From NCBI GenBank assembly GCA_964493635.1, contig CAZBOW010000003.1:62001-126000 (forward strand): DNA of 64,000 nt. Direction: 5' to 3'. Source of the DNA: OLB6 sp964493635 (GTDB lineage Bacteria > Bacteroidota > Ignavibacteria > Kapaibacteriales > Kapaibacteriaceae). This document shows positions 54,207 through 63,257 of the stretch, piece by piece; the first letter of the stretch is position 1; every line of letters begins with the position of its first letter. The notes below the pieces were generated by a model. It did no database searches. It was not told the DNA's origin and worked only from the letters and a program-made list of their open reading frames with translations. Position numbers and translations under genes: made by a program.

Positions 54207-54234
54207 ATGAGAGTACAACGATGAGAGTACAACT
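54207..54234 (+). repeat. 14-bp tandem duplication across a start codon
   Basis: ATGAGAGTACAACG (54207-54220) is followed directly by ATGAGAGTACAACT (54221-54234), 13 of 14 bases identical. The first ATG opens a five-codon frame (M-R-V-Q-R-stop) whose TGA overlaps the second ATG (ATGA), which starts the AtuA-like gene. Confidence 0.9.
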
Positions 54235-54556
54235 GTCCAAACTTGCCCATGCCCGAAGCGGCGACAAGGGCGACGCTGCCAACTGCGGCGTTATTGCATT
54301 CAAGGAAGCCTACTACCCGGTGCTCTGCGATGTTCTGACTGCCGAACGAGTCAAAGCGCACTTTGAGGGAATCTGCCTTGGTCCGGTGGATCGCTATGAG
54401 TTGCCGAATCTCTGGGCACTAAACTTTGTGCTCCACAATACGCTAGGTGGCGGTGGCACGGTGTCGCTGAAACTGGATGCACAAGGCAAGACCATTGCCT
54501 CGGCAATGTTGCTGATGGAGGTCGAGGTTCCCGACAACCTGTTGGACGAACGTTGA
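54221..54556 (+). CDS. AtuA C-terminal ferredoxin-like-fold domain protein
   Basis: 111 residues. LAHARSGDKGDAANCGVIAF, LTAERVKAHF, RYELPNLWALNFVLHNTLGGGGTVSL and L-D-A-Q-G-K are the signature of the small domain found at the C-terminus of AtuA-type proteins (acyclic terpene utilisation) and as separate genes near acyl-CoA metabolism. Here it stands alone; function not known. It starts at the second ATG of a 14-bp tandem duplication. Confidence 0.85.
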   Translation: MRVQLSKLAHARSGDKGDAANCGVIAFKEAYYPVLCDVLTAERVKAHFEGICLGPVDRYELPNLWALNFVLHNTLGGGGTVSLKLDAQGKTIASAMLLMEVEVPDNLLDER

Positions 54557-54565
54557 ACGAACGCC

Positions 54566-55027
54566 TTAGCGTCCCGACGGCCGCAGTGGGCTACCCAGGC
54601 CACACGCCGATTCGAGCGAGGTTAAGACCGGTCGCATCCACTCCTTGACAATCTCATCCGACCAGCGTTTGTCCCACGTTTGCTTGACGTCGCTGCCGTC
54701 CTTTCGGGTCGATACGCTCCACACCTCTACAATCACCGAGTCAACGCGGTGTTGAATCTTCCATGTTCGAACCAAGGACTCGTAGCGCCAAGCGACGTCG
54801 GTGATGGAGTCCTGCACCATCAAGATTCCGTGGTCACGATCCTGCTCTGCAACCGTGTAGCCATTTCGCTCGAAGATGTTCGCCGCTGTTCGCATGTACT
54901 CGCTCCGCTCGACGGGGCAGTGCAGAACCATTGGGCGAGGCTTGGCCAGATAGTTGTAGGAGCAGCCGCCAAGGGTGGCTGCGCTGGTTACCACCAGCAG
55001 TAGAAGGATGCGACGAGCATTGATCAT
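54566..55027 (-). CDS. Putative lipoprotein
   Basis: 153 residues. Lipoprotein signal peptide with lipobox LGGC (Cys22), so the mature protein is probably lipid-anchored. The rest (NIFERNGYTVAEQDRDHGILMVQDS ... VIVEVWSVSTR) resembles small Bacteroidota lipoproteins of unknown function, with an alpha/beta fold suggested by the alternation. It is divergent from kynU, and its 3' end meets the AtuA-like gene. Confidence 0.75.
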   Translation of the reverse strand: MINARRILLLLVVTSAATLGGCSYNYLAKPRPMVLHCPVERSEYMRTAANIFERNGYTVAEQDRDHGILMVQDSITDVAWRYESLVRTWKIQHRVDSVIVEVWSVSTRKDGSDVKQTWDKRWSDEIVKEWMRPVLTSLESACGLGSPLRPSGR

Positions 55028-55048
55028 GCTTCGAAATTAACACGTGCC

Positions 55049-55056
55049 TACCTTTG
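55049..55056 (+). promoter_or_regulatory. -7 box for kynU
   Basis: TACCTTTG matches TAnnTTTG, 44 bp before the kynU ATG at 55101. It sits inside the longer in-frame extension, which supports the shorter start. AAGGAAG lies just before the ATG. Confidence 0.5.
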
Positions 55057-55100
55057 TAGGACCCTACACGACCGGTTTCGATCGATTTTTAAGGAAGTTC

Positions 55101-56393
55101 ATGTCCACCCCGTCCGATCTCCACACAACACATGCTGAACGGGCAGCAGCCCTGGATGCTGCTGATCCCTTAGCTGCATTCCGCGAGCGATTCATCTTTC
55201 CCGAAACCTCGGCCGAGCGTGTCGTGTACTTCACGGGAAACTCGTTGGGGTTGCAACCGTCCACGACGGCAGCCTACGTCCAGCAGGAACTCGACGACTG
55301 GGCACGCCTAGCGGTGGACGGACACCTTTCGGCACGGCAGCCATGGTGGAGCTATCACCACCAGTTCAAAGAGCCCCTTGCAATGATTGTGGGAGCCAAG
55401 CCGCAGGAAGTGGTTGCCATGAATACGCTTACGGTAAACCTGCACCTGATGCTGGCATCATTCTACAAGCCAACACCGGAGCGCTACAAGGTGCTGATGG
55501 TGGGTCATGAGTTTCCGTCGGATCGCTATGCTGTTGCCTCGCAACTGCAGTGGCATGGATTCGACCCTCACGAAGCCCTTCTCGAGGTGGAGCCAGCTCC
55601 GGGCAGCTTCGAGATTACCGACGACCACATCGTCTCGGCCATTGAAACGCATGCCGATTCGCTGGCACTGGTGATGATGAGCGCCGTGCATTACTATAGT
55701 GGTCAGTTGTTTCCCTTGGAGCTCGTCACACGTACGGCCCATGCTGTGGGAGCTGTGGTTGGCTTCGATCTCGCACACGCTGCGGGAAACATTCAGCCAC
55801 GTCTGCATGAAGTGGGTGCCGACTTTGCCGTGTGGTGCAGCTATAAGTACCTCAACTCCGGTCCCGGTGGGGTTGGTGGTGCATTTGTGCACGAGCGTCA
55901 CGCACACCGTACCGATCTCGTGCGGCTTGCGGGGTGGTGGGGGAACGATGAATCCACGCGGTTCCAGATGCAGCATGATTTCGTGCCGACACCCGGTGCC
56001 GACGGATGGCAACTGTCGAATGCCCAAATTTTACCGATGGCTGCCCACAAGGCGTCGCTGGATCTCTTCACGGAGGCCGGCATGGATCGGATCTCGGCAA
56101 AGCGGGATCAGCTTACGGGATTTGCGTGGGACGTGATCACGCAGGTGATTGCCGGGCGTACGGACGTTCGCATCATTACACCCGCCGATCCCAGCCGTCG
56201 CGGTGCACAGTTGTCGATCCAGTTTGATCTGAATGGTCGGGCCGTGTTCGAAGCCCTGACGCGCAAAGGTGTTGTGGTGGATTGGCGCGTACCAAATGTG
56301 ATCCGAATGGCTCCGGCGCCCCTGTATAACACCTACTCGGATGTGGCGCTGTTTGGCAAGTTCTTGGCCGAAGCGCTCAGGGAGACAGCCTAA
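55101..56393 (+). CDS. kynU: Kynureninase
   Basis: 430 residues. PLP enzyme that splits kynurenine into anthranilate and alanine (or 3-hydroxykynurenine). YFTGNSLGLQP, QPWWSYHHQF, GHEFPSDRYAV, GFDLAHAAGN, the PLP lysine in WCSYKYLNSGPGG and the later F-V-P-T-P-G-A-D-G-W-Q-L-S-N segment are diagnostic. No other kynurenine-pathway gene is in the window, so it may serve tryptophan breakdown or de novo NAD synthesis with partners elsewhere. The upstream frame to 55044 crosses the promoter box and is rejected. Confidence 0.96.
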   Translation: MSTPSDLHTTHAERAAALDAADPLAAFRERFIFPETSAERVVYFTGNSLGLQPSTTAAYVQQELDDWARLAVDGHLSARQPWWSYHHQFKEPLAMIVGAKPQEVVAMNTLTVNLHLMLASFYKPTPERYKVLMVGHEFPSDRYAVASQLQWHGFDPHEALLEVEPAPGSFEITDDHIVSAIETHADSLALVMMSAVHYYSGQLFPLELVTRTAHAVGAVVGFDLAHAAGNIQPRLHEVGADFAVWCSYKYLNSGPGGVGGAFVHERHAHRTDLVRLAGWWGNDESTRFQMQHDFVPTPGADGWQLSNAQILPMAAHKASLDLFTEAGMDRISAKRDQLTGFAWDVITQVIAGRTDVRIITPADPSRRGAQLSIQFDLNGRAVFEALTRKGVVVDWRVPNVIRMAPAPLYNTYSDVALFGKFLAEALRETA

Positions 56394-56394
56394 C

Positions 56395-57156
56395 ATGAAT
56401 ATTCAACGCTATGTGGTTGGCCGTCGCGCAGTGGCAGAAGCATTAGAGTCGGCGCTTCCTCTGGAGAAGATCTTTCTCAGCTACGGTGTCGACGATGCTC
56501 CGCTAAACCGCATCCGAGCCCAGGCTGATCGTCGGAAAGTTCCATGTGCCACGATGGATCGCCGGAAGTTTCAACAGCTGGAACGTGATCTTGGCGTGGC
56601 ACGCAATGATGCTCAAGGCGTGATTGCACTGCGACCCGTGCGCGACCCAGTTACGCTTGAACAGTTGCTGACTGATGCCCGAGCCGCTGCGGAAACTCCG
56701 CTGCTGGTGGTATTGGACGGCATCACCGATCCACATAACCTGGGTGCCATTGCTCGCAGCGCCGAGGCGGCCGGTGCTGCCGGACTGATCATTCCCGAAC
56801 TCTACACTGCTCCGGTGACGCCCACGGCGGTGAAGGCCTCGGCGGGCGCGCTGGAACACCTTCCTCTTGCGAAGGTTCAACGTGTGTCCACGGCCTTGGC
56901 CGCTTGTGCCGAGGCGGGGTGGACCATTATTGGCACGGCTGTTCCCGCAACCGATGCCTACGATGCCGTTGATTACTGTCGGCCAACCATCATTGTGATC
57001 GGTAGCGAGGGCGAGGGGCTCCATCAGCGCGTCCTGGATCAGTGCCACCACGTTGTAGAGATTCCCATGCAGGGGCGGATTGGTTCGCTGAATGCATCGG
57101 TGGCGGCTGGGGTGGTCTTGTTCGAAGTTGTGCGCCAGCGCCGTGCTCGCAGCTAG
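56395..57156 (+). CDS. rlmB: SpoU/TrmH-type 2'-O-methyltransferase (RlmB-like)
   Basis: 253 residues. N-terminal RNA-binding domain (VVGRRAVAEALES), then the SPOUT domain with motif 1 LDGITDPHNLGAIARSAE, motif 2 VIGSEGEGL and motif 3 IPMQGRIGSLNASVA. The family methylates a ribose 2'-O in 23S rRNA (Gm2251) or tRNA; RlmB is the closest by length and N-terminal domain. The ATG follows the kynU stop by 1 bp. Confidence 0.9.
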   Translation: MNIQRYVVGRRAVAEALESALPLEKIFLSYGVDDAPLNRIRAQADRRKVPCATMDRRKFQQLERDLGVARNDAQGVIALRPVRDPVTLEQLLTDARAAAETPLLVVLDGITDPHNLGAIARSAEAAGAAGLIIPELYTAPVTPTAVKASAGALEHLPLAKVQRVSTALAACAEAGWTIIGTAVPATDAYDAVDYCRPTIIVIGSEGEGLHQRVLDQCHHVVEIPMQGRIGSLNASVAAGVVLFEVVRQRRARS

Positions 57157-57182
57157 GCCGCACCCGACCAACGTCCTGGACC

Positions 57183-57190
57183 TATCTTTG
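57183..57190 (+). promoter_or_regulatory. -7 box for lysS
   Basis: TATCTTTG matches TAnnTTTG, 37 bp before the lysS ATG at 57228. No clear -33 TTG is present. Confidence 0.5.
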
Positions 57191-57227
57191 TCCTCTGATT
57201 GTCTTCCACGAACCTCATAGATCAACG

Positions 57228-58751
57228 ATGTCAGAATCCCGCAACGAACAAGAAGAACAGCGCCGCGTCAAGCTGGCGGAGATACGGGCCATGGGTGTGG
57301 AGCCCTACCCGCCGTCCTTTGCCAAGACGCATGATGCGCACGCGATTCACGAGGGTTTCTCAGCCGAGACGGCGGCGGACTTTTCCAACGTGGCCGTAGC
57401 TGGACGCATCATGGCCCTTCGGCGGATGGGCAAGGCCACGTTCTGTCACGTGCAGGATCACAGCGGACGTATTCAGATCTACTTCAAGCGCGACGACATC
57501 GGTGAACAGGCCTACGACGTCCTAAAAAAGCTCGATCTGGGCGACATCATCGGAACCGAAGGCTATGTCTTCAGTACCCAGACGGGCGAAACCACGGTGT
57601 ATGCCCGAACGTTCACCCTGCTGACAAAGTCCGTGGCCATGATTCCGCTGGCCAAGGAGGAAGTGGCCGACGACGGCACGGTAACCCGGTACGACGCCTT
57701 TGCCGATAAGGAACAACGGTACCGGAAGCGATACCTGGACCTGATCGCGAATCCAGATATCAAGCAAACGTTTATCACGCGCTCGAAGGTGATCTCCGCA
57801 ATGCGTCAATACTTTGACGAGCGTGGCTGGTTAGAGGTGGAAACGCCGATTCTCCAACCGCTCTATGGAGGAGCAACGGCACGGCCATTTGTGACTCATC
57901 ACAATGCGCTGGACGTGGAGCTCTACCTGCGCATCGCCGATGAGCTCTATCTGAAGCGGCTGATTGTAGGGGGCTTTGAAGGCGTCTACGAGATCTCGAA
58001 GAACTTCCGCAACGAGGGGATGGACAAGACCCATAACCCCGAGTTCACCTCCATGGAGATCTATGTTGCCTACAAGGACTACCTCTGGATGATGGACATG
58101 ACGGAGAACCTTCTCCACAGTCTGGTGCAGAAGGTGCACGGAGGCAGCACCGTATCGGTCAGTGGTGTCGACATTAGCTTCGCAACGCCGTTTCGACGTG
58201 CCAAGTTGTTCGATCTGTTCGAGCAGTACACCGGAATGCAACTGCGAGGATTAGGTCGCGAGGCACTGGTGGAGGCCGCTGGCGTGATTGGCGTATCGGT
58301 AGACCCATCATGGAGTGCGATGAAGATTCTCGATGAGATCTTTAGCGAGCGTGTCGAACACCATCTTGTGCAACCCACGTTTGTGATGGACTATCCGGTG
58401 GAGATGTCGCCGCTGGCGAAGGCCCACCGATCGGAGCCGGGGTTGGTGGAGCGCTTCGAGCTCTTCATCAATGGCAAGGAGATTGCCAATGCCTTTAGCG
58501 AGCTCAACGACCCGATCGATCAGCGCGAGCGCCTCGAAGATCAGGCTCGCATCCGAGCTGCCGGCGATGATGAAGCCATGGTTGTCGACGAAGACTTTCT
58601 GCACGCCATCGAGGTGGGATTGCCTCCGACAGCTGGATTAGGTATTGGTATCGATCGCTTGGTGATGCTACTCACGGACAATGCGTCCATTCGTGATGTG
58701 GTGTTCTTCCCTCAGATGCGTCCCGAACGAAGCAGCCAGCATCATGACTGA
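57228..58751 (+). CDS. lysS: Lysyl-tRNA synthetase (class II)
   Basis: 507 residues. Anticodon-binding OB-fold (VAGRIMALRRMGKATFCHVQD), motif 2 region (YEISKNFRNEGMDKTHNPEFTSMEIY) and motif 3 GLGIGIDRLVML are all present. The start MSESRNEQEEQRRVKLAEI is usual for LysRS. It overlaps the M50 protease gene by 8 bp. The octamer AGGGGGCT lies inside the catalytic domain (IVGGFEG). Confidence 0.97.
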   Translation: MSESRNEQEEQRRVKLAEIRAMGVEPYPPSFAKTHDAHAIHEGFSAETAADFSNVAVAGRIMALRRMGKATFCHVQDHSGRIQIYFKRDDIGEQAYDVLKKLDLGDIIGTEGYVFSTQTGETTVYARTFTLLTKSVAMIPLAKEEVADDGTVTRYDAFADKEQRYRKRYLDLIANPDIKQTFITRSKVISAMRQYFDERGWLEVETPILQPLYGGATARPFVTHHNALDVELYLRIADELYLKRLIVGGFEGVYEISKNFRNEGMDKTHNPEFTSMEIYVAYKDYLWMMDMTENLLHSLVQKVHGGSTVSVSGVDISFATPFRRAKLFDLFEQYTGMQLRGLGREALVEAAGVIGVSVDPSWSAMKILDEIFSERVEHHLVQPTFVMDYPVEMSPLAKAHRSEPGLVERFELFINGKEIANAFSELNDPIDQRERLEDQARIRAAGDDEAMVVDEDFLHAIEVGLPPTAGLGIGIDRLVMLLTDNASIRDVVFFPQMRPERSSQHHD

Positions 58752-59793
58752 TCTACCGTTCGGCACGCGTCGACCGCGCGACCGCTACTGGCTCCATGCC
58801 GCTCTGTTTGTTCTTACGTTCCTCAGCACGATGATGGCCGGAGCGCAGTGGGCTGGTTTGTCCGCTGAGGCCTTTAGTGAAATCACCAACTGGGGGGCAG
58901 GTCTGACGTATGCCGTCTTGATCATGCTCTTTCTGAGTGCGCACGAGTTTGGACACTACATCGCTGCCCGCATTCATGGCGTTGATGCAACGCTTCCGTA
59001 CTTCATCCCGATGCCTCTGATTCTGTTCGGAACCATGGGTGCCGTCATTCGCACGCGATCGGTAATCCCACGGCGGACGGTGTTGTTCGATATCGGTATT
59101 GCCGGCCCGCTGTCGGGCTTCATTGTGAGCCTGGGTATTCTTGTCTATGGGTTCACCCATCTACCGCCCATCGAGTCCCTGTATAGCATCCATCCGGAGT
59201 ACGCTGCGCAGGGGACCATTCCGGCTACCGGGATGTTCTTCGGTGATACGATCCTGTTTTCTGCCTTCCGCTCATGGTTTGTCGATGCCGGACAGTGGAT
59301 GCCACCGATGAATGAGTTCTACCACTACCCCTTCCTGTGCGTGGGGTGGTTTGGCTTGTTCGTTACGGCCCTGAATTTGGCCCCGTTCGGCAGCTTAGAT
59401 GGTGGCCATGTGCTGTATGCGCTGGTAGGTGGCCTTTGGCAACGCAGGATTGCACGCCTCTTGTGGTGGTCGGTATTCACGTTGGGCATCTTGAGTTTGG
59501 TGGGTATCATCAACCTGTATCTGCAGGAGCCCTCGCCCTCGGCCTTTGTGGTGTTCCTTCAGAACACGATTGGCGAGCCCCTTGCCGCCATCGACCGCGC
59601 TGTGCCGTGGTTATTCCATGTAGGTGAGGGGTGGCTGGTGTGGGCGCTCTTTGTGCGCTTTTTGGTCAAGGTTGATCATCCGGAACTGCCAGATCAAGAG
59701 TCGTTAGGGACGGGACGGAAGCTGCTGGGCTGGGTCTCGATGCTCATTCTTGTCTTGTGCATGCCCGCACAGATCATCTACGTGGTTGGATGA
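58744..59793 (+). CDS. Membrane-embedded site-2 (M50) zinc metalloprotease
   Basis: 350 residues with about seven membrane helices. Zinc motif HEFGH (His67, Glu68, His71) in a helix and the second ligand motif in NLAPFGSLDGGHV. No PDZ domain is visible between them, so it is closer to the short site-2 proteases than to RseP. It probably cleaves membrane proteins within the bilayer; target unknown. It overlaps lysS by 8 bp and the glycosyltransferase by 4 bp (ATGA), forming a coupled trio. Confidence 0.9.
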   Translation: MTDLPFGTRRPRDRYWLHAALFVLTFLSTMMAGAQWAGLSAEAFSEITNWGAGLTYAVLIMLFLSAHEFGHYIAARIHGVDATLPYFIPMPLILFGTMGAVIRTRSVIPRRTVLFDIGIAGPLSGFIVSLGILVYGFTHLPPIESLYSIHPEYAAQGTIPATGMFFGDTILFSAFRSWFVDAGQWMPPMNEFYHYPFLCVGWFGLFVTALNLAPFGSLDGGHVLYALVGGLWQRRIARLLWWSVFTLGILSLVGIINLYLQEPSPSAFVVFLQNTIGEPLAAIDRAVPWLFHVGEGWLVWALFVRFLVKVDHPELPDQESLGTGRKLLGWVSMLILVLCMPAQIIYVVG

Positions 59794-61430
59794 CGCAGCG
59801 CAACCATACCCTGACCGCACTGCTGCTTGTCGTTGCCGGTCTGTACCTGATGCGGCTCACCTCGGTAGAGATTCAACCGTGGGATGAGGGGCTGTACGCC
59901 GTACGCGGCGAAAGCATCGTACTGTTTGACGACTGGTGGGACCAGACTCCCCATGCCCTGGGTGGACTGTACTCAAGCACTCCGCCTCCGCTTACATCGT
60001 GGGGCGTTGCCGTTGGCACGTCGCTATTGGGCCGAACGGCCTATGGAGTGCGCCTGCTGACCCTTGGCTGGTCGATCCTTGCCTTGTGGCTGACCTATCA
60101 GATCGGCCGGTCGATGCTGTCCTACCGGGGAACCATTGCTGCCGTTGTCCTGCTGGGTACGTCGCTTCATTGGGTGGAGTACTCCCGTCAAGCGATGACC
60201 GAAGTTCCGCTCATGGCTCTAACGCTGCTCGGCCTGTGGGCCTCTCTCCGGGACGATCGTCACCGATGGTGGGGGGTGGTGGCCATTGGCGGTGCACTGA
60301 TGACGAAGATGACGGTGGGTGTTCTGCCAGCGTTGTTCTTCCTGCCAGCACTCTTCCGTCAGAAACAGCGCTGGTCATCCGTGGGCATCATCGCCGCAGG
60401 GCTGGCTCTGGCAGCTCCTTGGTATGCAACGATGTTGTACCGGTACGGCAACGATGTGTGGATGTCCATGATGATTCCGCACCTTGCCATCCCCGTTGAG
60501 GGAAATGCCGGCACCTCCAGTGTGCTGCCACACTACCTGTACTACGTGATTCAGTTGATTCTGGCACATCCCTTCATGGCGTCGGCCTTTGTGTATGTGC
60601 TTGTTGCGACGGTTCTCCGCACAGCGTTACCGAACCACCAGCATCGTGGCGCCAGACCGGTGGTTGCTTGGTTTGTTGGTCTGATGCTTGTCCTGAGCAT
60701 CGCAGCGACCAAGAATCCCCACTACGTTGTGATGTTGCTTCCGGCGGCGGCGTTGGCAGCGATGTACGGGTACGAGCGGATGCTGGCTACCACGGTGCGC
60801 GGCAGGCGTGTTGTTGTTGCCTATGCCGCACTGCTGGGTGCAACGCTGTTGAGCATCGACGCCCTTCGGCATCTGATGCGTCAGTACGCCGTCGAGGCAT
60901 CGGTGGCCGCAGGAGTAGTCGTTGTCATGGTCATTGCCATGGTCATTGCCCCAGATGGCTGGCGCCGGAGGATGATGGCCTACGGCGACCACATGGTGTT
61001 GGTTACCGTCCTGGCTGTGGGAGTTCTGCGTGCCGTTTCGTTTGTAGCACTTGGATCCGACCACCACGTTCGTGGTGGTCGGTCTACAGCAGCAACGATG
61101 TTGGATCAGTCACAGAGTAGAACGTCGTTTGTGTACCTGTACCATCGGTACAACGCCGGAGATGCCATGAATCCGCAGCTTGCCTGGTACCTCGGGGGCT
61201 GGATGAACGGTTGGGTGCCGGGATACACCTATACCAGTGTTGCTCTTCCTGCACGCACGGTGGATCCTGCCGCAGTGGTGCAGGCCTTAGCGGCCCAACA
61301 ACCGTGGATCGTCTACTACCACCCGGAAGCTATCGATAACGCTCAGCAAGCACTGGTGTCTCAGATCTTGAGGTCACTCTACACGGTTGAACACCAGCAC
61401 GGCCAGTACACGGTGTTTAGGCGCCGCTAA
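59790..61430 (+). CDS. GT-C family membrane glycosyltransferase (ArnT/PMT-like)
   Basis: 546 residues, about 12 helices. The first periplasmic loop has PWDEGLYAVRGE, the acidic metal/catalytic site of ArnT-like enzymes, followed by SSTPPPLTSW and YSRQAMTEVPLMAL. These enzymes move a sugar from a polyprenyl phosphate to lipid A, a glycan or protein. Acceptor unknown. A 12-bp tandem duplication (60927-60950) doubles M-V-I-A in a late helix. It overlaps the M50 gene by ATGA and the convergent exporter gene by 14 bp. Confidence 0.85.
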   Translation: MTQRNHTLTALLLVVAGLYLMRLTSVEIQPWDEGLYAVRGESIVLFDDWWDQTPHALGGLYSSTPPPLTSWGVAVGTSLLGRTAYGVRLLTLGWSILALWLTYQIGRSMLSYRGTIAAVVLLGTSLHWVEYSRQAMTEVPLMALTLLGLWASLRDDRHRWWGVVAIGGALMTKMTVGVLPALFFLPALFRQKQRWSSVGIIAAGLALAAPWYATMLYRYGNDVWMSMMIPHLAIPVEGNAGTSSVLPHYLYYVIQLILAHPFMASAFVYVLVATVLRTALPNHQHRGARPVVAWFVGLMLVLSIAATKNPHYVVMLLPAAALAAMYGYERMLATTVRGRRVVVAYAALLGATLLSIDALRHLMRQYAVEASVAAGVVVVMVIAMVIAPDGWRRRMMAYGDHMVLVTVLAVGVLRAVSFVALGSDHHVRGGRSTAATMLDQSQSRTSFVYLYHRYNAGDAMNPQLAWYLGGWMNGWVPGYTYTSVALPARTVDPAAVVQALAAQQPWIVYYHPEAIDNAQQALVSQILRSLYTVEHQHGQYTVFRRR

Positions 61431-63252
61431 ACTGCAGTGCGTGAAGCCGAGCATACACTCCATCATGCGCTAAGAGCTCGGCATGCGTACCCTCTTCAAC
61501 GATCGATCCATGATCGAACACGAGTATTCTGGTTGCATGCACAATGGTGGACAGGCGATGGGCAACGATCACGGCAGTACGATCAGCGAGGACGTCGCCG
61601 ATGGCTTCCTGAACAATACGTTCCGACTCGGTGTCCAGCGCCGACGTTGCCTCGTCAAAGAGTAGGATTTCCGGCTGACGAACCAGAGCGCGAGCAATGG
61701 CGAGGCGCTGACGCTGTCCACCGGAAAGACGCATGCCGCGGTCGCCGATCACCGTCTGGTAGCCATGGTCGAGCTGGCGGATGAAGGGGTCGGCATGGGC
61801 AATGGTTGCCGCTGCCACGACGTCCTCGCTGCTCACAACGGGACTGCCAAGCCGGATGTTCTGTTCAACGGTATCGTTGAACAGAATCGTTTCCTGCGAG
61901 ACCATGCCGAAGAGCTGTCGGTAGGGCCCCTGCTGAAGTGTTCGAATGTCCCTGCCGTCGATGATGATCGCCCCCTGCTGCGGGTCGTAGAAGCGCAGAA
62001 GAAGGTCCAGCATCGTGGATTTCCCGCTTCCACTGGAACCCACAAGCGCGACCGTCTCCCCCTTACGGATCGTGAAGGACACGTTGCGTAGCACGACCTC
62101 GTGACCGTACGAGAAGGAAACATTGCGCACTTCAAGTGCCGATGCAAACGTTGAAACAGTCTCAATGCCGTTGGTAATCGACGGTTGCTCATCAAGGGTA
62201 GCCGTGATGTTGGCACCAGCTGCAATACCACGCTGCATGTTGCTGACCGTCGAGACAATCGCCGTGATGGGCGACATCAACCCGAACAGCAGGAACAGAA
62301 ATGTCACCAGACTCGAGGGCTCGATCTCGCCGTTGGCCAGACTCACGCCACCGGCAAAGAACACCCCTACCAAGGCCAGGATGCCAAACGTGTCGTTGAC
62401 AACAGGCACCAATCCCATCACCCTGCCATTACGCACCGCCATGCGGACGTACTGGTAGGTTTGCTCACGAAAGCGATCAATCATGGCGTGTTCCACACCG
62501 AGGGCCTTGATGACGCGGATTCCCAGCACCGATTCCTGAAGCGTACTGGTATAGTCGGCTTGTGCCTGTTGCATCCGCGATCCGTATCGCCGCAGGACCG
62601 TGGTAGCCGTGCGGATCAGGAGTAAGCCCGTTAGGCTTACTCCAAAGGCGATGAGCGTAAGCTTGATGCTGATCGAGAACAGGATCGCTAGGAAGATGGC
62701 AACGGAGGTGGTCTCCTTCCACAGCGTTGTAATCGATTGCACTGTTGCCTGATTGAGAACCCCAACGTCGTTGGTGAGCAGGCTCATGATGTCGCCCGTT
62801 TTTCGGCGCGAAAAGTACTCCATCGACAGCGACGACACGTGCGTAAACAGGGCGTCGCGGACCGACTTCATAATGCCTTCCTCGATCCGTACACTAACCA
62901 GCCTGCCAACGTACTTGGCAAGGCCTCGCACGAGAAAGAGCACAAAGATGAACACGCTCAGATTGCGGATCGAGTCGAAGAAGTCCGGTGCAATCACCAC
63001 GCGGAAGACAAATGCATCAAACACCTGCTTAACACCGCCACCGATAGGGGGCGTCGTGGCAGGCACTGCCGGGCTCTCGCCACCAAACAGCGTGCGAAAT
63101 ACAGGGTCGACGATGGCAAGCACGGCAGCATCCATCAGAGAAAACAGCAGGTTGGCACCGAACGACAGTACCACGAGTCCGGCAAATGGCCGGACAAAGG
63201 GTGCGATTCGTCGAATCAGTTCGCCAACGCTGTAGGAGGAGGGGTCGCGCAC
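61417..63252 (-). CDS. MsbA-like ABC exporter (fused membrane and ATPase domains)
   Basis: 611 residues. Six-helix exporter domain with EYFSRRKTGDIMSLLTNDV, then the ATPase: Walker A GSSGSGKST, Q-loop VSQETILFNDT, signature LSGGQRQRLAIARAL, Walker B ILLFDEATSALD, and AHRLSTI with the switch His. The family exports lipid A, lipids or drugs. A loop of about 30 residues (FGGESPAVPATTPPIGGG) near the N-terminus is an insertion in the first periplasmic region. The start is GTG. It is 5 bp from the amidase gene on the same strand. Confidence 0.92.
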   Translation of the reverse strand: MRDPSSYSVGELIRRIAPFVRPFAGLVVLSFGANLLFSLMDAAVLAIVDPVFRTLFGGESPAVPATTPPIGGGVKQVFDAFVFRVVIAPDFFDSIRNLSVFIFVLFLVRGLAKYVGRLVSVRIEEGIMKSVRDALFTHVSSLSMEYFSRRKTGDIMSLLTNDVGVLNQATVQSITTLWKETTSVAIFLAILFSISIKLTLIAFGVSLTGLLLIRTATTVLRRYGSRMQQAQADYTSTLQESVLGIRVIKALGVEHAMIDRFREQTYQYVRMAVRNGRVMGLVPVVNDTFGILALVGVFFAGGVSLANGEIEPSSLVTFLFLLFGLMSPITAIVSTVSNMQRGIAAGANITATLDEQPSITNGIETVSTFASALEVRNVSFSYGHEVVLRNVSFTIRKGETVALVGSSGSGKSTMLDLLLRFYDPQQGAIIIDGRDIRTLQQGPYRQLFGMVSQETILFNDTVEQNIRLGSPVVSSEDVVAAATIAHADPFIRQLDHGYQTVIGDRGMRLSGGQRQRLAIARALVRQPEILLFDEATSALDTESERIVQEAIGDVLADRTAVIVAHRLSTIVHATRILVFDHGSIVEEGTHAELLAHDGVYARLHALQFSGA

Positions 63253-63257
63253 GATAG

